A stretch of DNA of 64,000 nt from assembly GCA_002083825.1 (NCBI GenBank), contig DAZV01000036.1:39934-103933 (forward strand). The letters run 5' to 3'. Below are positions 61,675-64,000 of this stretch, piece after piece. The notes under the pieces are model-generated. The model was not told the DNA's origin. It made no database searches and saw only the letters and a program-made list of their open reading frames with translations. The DNA is from Candidatus Sericytochromatia bacterium S15B-MN24 CBMW_12. GTDB lineage: Bacteria; Cyanobacteriota; Sericytochromatia; S15B-MN24; UBA4093. The translations under genes and the position numbers were made by a program. Position 1 is the first letter of the stretch. Each line of letters starts with the position of its first letter.

Positions 61675-62928
61675 TTGAAGCCTCTTTACATCCTTAGCGT
61701 CGTCCTCGCTTCCACCGTCTCTCTCTCGGCCCCCGCCTGGGCGAGCCTCGCCTCGGAAACGTTCACCGACGTCCCTGAGGGTCACTGGGCTCAAGAGGGA
61801 ATCGCCGAGCTGGCCATCAAGCGGGACATGATGCGGGGATACCCGGATGGCACGTTCCGGGGGGAACTACCCTTCACGCGTTTCCAGTTCGCCCTCGCCA
61901 TGAAGGAGCTCATCGACGAACTCGAGCGGATATCCAAGACCAGCCTACGCTCGGACACTCCCTGCCTCAACACCTACGCGGACGTCAACGCCTCGGCCGA
62001 ACGAGACATAATCCTGGACCTGGCGAACGTTTACTGCCTCTTCGAAGGGGTTCCCGAGATCAAGGCGAATCACTTTTTTCCCGCCCAGCAGGTCTCGCGA
62101 TCCGAGGTCTCGAAGGTCATTGCCAACCTCATGAAATTGGCTGACGACAAGGATATCGTACGCCCCCGCCATGCTCAGGACTACGATTTCAGCGACGTCT
62201 CCCGGAAAAACTGGGCCTATGAGGCCATTCAGACGGTGTCCGATCAGTACGGCGTCATGATCGGCTTTCCCGACAATTCCTTCCGCCCCGACGATCAGTT
62301 GACCCGCTACCAGTTCGCGCAGGCAGGCTTCCAGACAGTTCCGCTCATCAGCGCGCTGATCGCCCAGACCCTCGAAGACAAATCTTCCCAGCGTGCGCTG
62401 GAACTGTCGCGGCTCTGGCAGCAGCGCACTCCCTGGCATGTCGACGCGCGCCTCGGCTCCCTGGGTACCGGATTGCGCTGGATCGGCTACCCTGATTCCT
62501 TCGTGATGGCTGACGTTCGCGGCCTATTCAACCAGGCCAATCCCCTCATCGACGCCCAATTCGGCTGGTGGCCCACCACGTACATGCTCGGGCAGGTTCA
62601 TGCTCAACCCTACGTGGCACCCCGTCTGGCCTACGAATCCGTGGCCGGCCCCTACGTCGGACTCGGACTCGGCTTGGCCGCCTACTGGCGCCCCAACCTG
62701 GAATGGGGCTTCGCCGCCAACCTCCGTAGCGGCTACACCCTCAAGCCGCTGGGCGGCGGGCTCGGTGTGGGCGGTCCCGGCTTTCTTCTCGACACGGCCG
62801 ATCTCGAAGCCGAATACTACCTCAATCCCAACGTCGCCATCGTCCCCGGCCTGAGCCTTTTCCAGGATCCTCGCAGCAACGGTGCCGTCGACGTCGCCAT
62901 CAAGCTGGGGCTGCACCTGCCCTTGTAG
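61675..62928 (+). CDS. SLH-domain outer-membrane protein
   Basis: 417 residues. Signal peptide (KPLYILSVVLASTVSLSAPAWA), then SLH repeats: FTDVPEGHWAQEGIAELAIKRDMMRGYPDGTFRGELPFTRFQFALAMKELI (about 30-85) and YDFSDVSRKNWAYEAIQTVSDQYGVMIGFPDNSFRPDDQLTRYQFAQAGF (about 165-215), with a partial one between. The last 180 residues are beta-rich with aromatic/Gly alternation, suggesting a small barrel. SLH-anchored outer-membrane proteins bind peptidoglycan and occur in Cyanobacteria and related diderms. TTG 61675 has AGGAG nine bases upstream. In the 270-bp upstream gap a TAAAAT box (61485) and a CGTGC/GCACG stem are the only features I see. Confidence 0.85.
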   Translation: MKPLYILSVVLASTVSLSAPAWASLASETFTDVPEGHWAQEGIAELAIKRDMMRGYPDGTFRGELPFTRFQFALAMKELIDELERISKTSLRSDTPCLNTYADVNASAERDIILDLANVYCLFEGVPEIKANHFFPAQQVSRSEVSKVIANLMKLADDKDIVRPRHAQDYDFSDVSRKNWAYEAIQTVSDQYGVMIGFPDNSFRPDDQLTRYQFAQAGFQTVPLISALIAQTLEDKSSQRALELSRLWQQRTPWHVDARLGSLGTGLRWIGYPDSFVMADVRGLFNQANPLIDAQFGWWPTTYMLGQVHAQPYVAPRLAYESVAGPYVGLGLGLAAYWRPNLEWGFAANLRSGYTLKPLGGGLGVGGPGFLLDTADLEAEYYLNPNVAIVPGLSLFQDPRSNGAVDVAIKLGLHLPL

Positions 62929-62984
62929 GCACAGCGACCAGCGAAGACCACTGTATTCCAAGGCGTTCGAGCCGGCGAACCCCT

Positions 62985-63030
62985 CATTGAATCGAGAGCC
63001 CCCGCCTAGGCGGGGGCTCTCGATTCAATG
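62985..63030. terminator. 46-bp perfect palindrome between convergent genes
   Basis: Perfect two-fold symmetry centred at 63007/63008 (CCTAGG core), arms 23 bp. It lies beyond the SLH gene and includes the stop codon of cinA (63025-63027), so it ends both transcripts. The longest perfect dyad in the window. Confidence 0.8.
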
Positions 63031-64000
63031 GGCTGCGGGGCGACGAAGGCGCTTGAACATCAGTTCCAGTGCCCGCTGCGAGGCGAAGTGCTTGACTCGC
63101 TCGCGAGGATGCTCCCCGAAGCGGAAGGATGCGATTTCAGTGCCGTCGGCTCCGGCCAGTGCCACGTAGGCATGGCCGACTTCCGCGTCGGGGGTATTGG
63201 GCCCCGCTCCGGCGTAACCGGTAACGCCCACGGCCCAATCGGCGCCAGTGAGGCGACGAACGGCCTCGGCGATCGCTTGGGTGACTTCCGGGCTGACATG
63301 ACCATGCCGCTCGATGAACTCCGCGGGAATCCCCAGCGCGCGCGCCTTCTCGGCAACCTGGTAACAGATCGAGCCCCCGATGAAATAATCGGAAGCGCCC
63401 TGGATATCGGTAATCCGGCTGCCCAGCAGGCCCGCGGTCATCGACTCCGCCACCGCCAGGGTTTCATTCCGGCTCTTCAGCAACTGACCCACCACCGCGG
63501 GAAGCGTGTCGCCTTCCGTCCCGAAGTAGAACTCCCCGAGCCGATTCAAGATCTCGGCGATCACCGGTTCGAGCATGTCCTCGGCAGCAGCGATGCTGGG
63601 CGCCTTGGCGGTCACGCGCAGGTGCACCTCGCCGCTACCGGCATAAGGCGCCACCGTCGGGTTGGATCCTTCCTCGAGATCGCTCACCCTTTCCGCCGCC
63701 TCGGCTTCGGTGATGCCGACGAACTTCAAGAGGCGCGATCGGATGGTCCCCCCGTCGAGGGCTTCGAGGTAGGGACGGGCCCACGTTTCCCACATCTGGG
63801 TGAGCTCGTAGGGAACGCCGGGGAAGGTCATGAGGCGCTTGTTTTCACGGATCAGAAGAACGCCTGACGCGGTCCCTGCGGGGTTGGGAATGAGTTCGGC
63901 GGTCCGGGGGAAGCAAGCGAGTTTCTTCTCGGATTCCGTCAAGCGGCGTCCCTTCAGGGCGAATGCTTCCTCGACCCGCCGGTAGACTTCCGGATCGAGG
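63025..64000 (-). CDS. cinA: CinA-family nicotinamide-nucleotide amidase, C-terminal part
   Basis: 325 codons; the N-terminus is outside the window. The first part (DPEVYRRVEEAFALKGRRLTESEKKLA...IPNPAGTASGVLL...FPGVPYELTQMW) is the CinA COG1058/MoaB-like region, and the second is the CinA_C deamidase (LAVAESMTAGLLGSRITDIQGASDYFIGGSICYQVAEKARALGIPAEFIERHGHVSPEV...TGYAGAGP). The Ser-Lys/Tyr deamidase residues of ESMTAG and CY are present. It recycles NMN and dephosphorylates ADP-ribose. Its stop codon lies inside the palindromic terminator. Confidence 0.93.
   Translation of the reverse strand, partial: LDPEVYRRVEEAFALKGRRLTESEKKLACFPRTAELIPNPAGTASGVLLIRENKRLMTFPGVPYELTQMWETWARPYLEALDGGTIRSRLLKFVGITEAEAAERVSDLEEGSNPTVAPYAGSGEVHLRVTAKAPSIAAAEDMLEPVIAEILNRLGEFYFGTEGDTLPAVVGQLLKSRNETLAVAESMTAGLLGSRITDIQGASDYFIGGSICYQVAEKARALGIPAEFIERHGHVSPEVTQAIAEAVRRLTGADWAVGVTGYAGAGPNTPDAEVGHAYVALAGADGTEIASFRFGEHPRERVKHFASQRALELMFKRLRRPAAH

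Overview
This is a GC-rich, very compact bacterial chromosome segment. It is almost entirely housekeeping and signalling genes, with one insertion element (a solo tnpB at about 42.7-43.9 kb). The palindrome GCGATCGC, which is the cyanobacterial HIP1 core, occurs about 24 times by eye, where base composition predicts about two. A protein near the right end joins SLH domains to a beta-rich C-terminus, as cyanobacterial and other SLH-anchored outer membranes do. There are twin-arginine and lipoprotein signals, and no photosynthesis gene. I infer a non-photosynthetic relative of Cyanobacteria (Sericytochromatia/Melainabacteria-like). That is inference, not proof.

Layout. 0-2.1 kb: partial acpS and an aminotransferase (minus), divergent from an Fe/Mn superoxide dismutase. 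2.2-6.8 kb: a fused amino-acid binding-protein/permease plus its ATPase, then a large metallo-beta-lactamase/tandem cNMP-binding protein. 6.9-10.6 kb: aspartase, a zinc-ribbon protein, a DUF309 remnant, two tandem PTPS/QueD-fold genes coupled to a short-chain reductase, and a small orphan ORF. 10.7-15.9 kb (minus): antiporter with a PII-like protein; GMC oxidoreductase with a Tat-exported subunit and a tiny membrane protein; NAD-type isocitrate dehydrogenase. 16-25 kb: mutarotase-like protein, low-molecular-weight phosphatase, nadA, small orphans, DedA, two tandem CNT nucleoside transporters with adenosine deaminase, and a methyltransferase. 25-28 kb: a sensor kinase/OmpR pair and a degenerate GGDEF-PilZ protein. 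28-34 kb: a possible structured RNA leader, a subtilisin lipoprotein, two envelope proteins, an amidohydrolase and an LCP enzyme. 34-41.3 kb: HU, gmk-rpoZ-coaBC-priA, the primary sigma factor and recA. 41.3-45 kb: a pentein hydrolase, the tnpB element and a RNase D-like exonuclease. 45-54 kb: recQ-folC, a YhaM-like HD protein, a DUF4388/GspE-N protein and mutS. 54-58.4 kb: a coiled-coil protein, pyrimidine phosphorylase, a PilB homologue with ruined nucleotide-binding motifs and a small repeat-tailed protein. 58.5-64 kb: cysK-cysE, HD-GYP, the SLH protein and partial cinA.

Many operon junctions overlap by ATGA or GTGA or abut as TGATG. Several starts are TTG or GTG behind a strong AGGAG. Transcripts often end in long, near-perfect hairpins, several of them shared by convergent genes. 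Purine/pyrimidine salvage (two CNT transporters, adenosine deaminase, pyrimidine phosphorylase), cyclic-nucleotide signalling (cNMP-binding hydrolase, GGDEF-PilZ, HD-GYP) and pilus-type regulation (DUF4388, pseudo-PilB) are the recurrent themes. I saw no rRNA, tRNA, CRISPR array or prophage. No gene-free gap exceeds about 300 bases.
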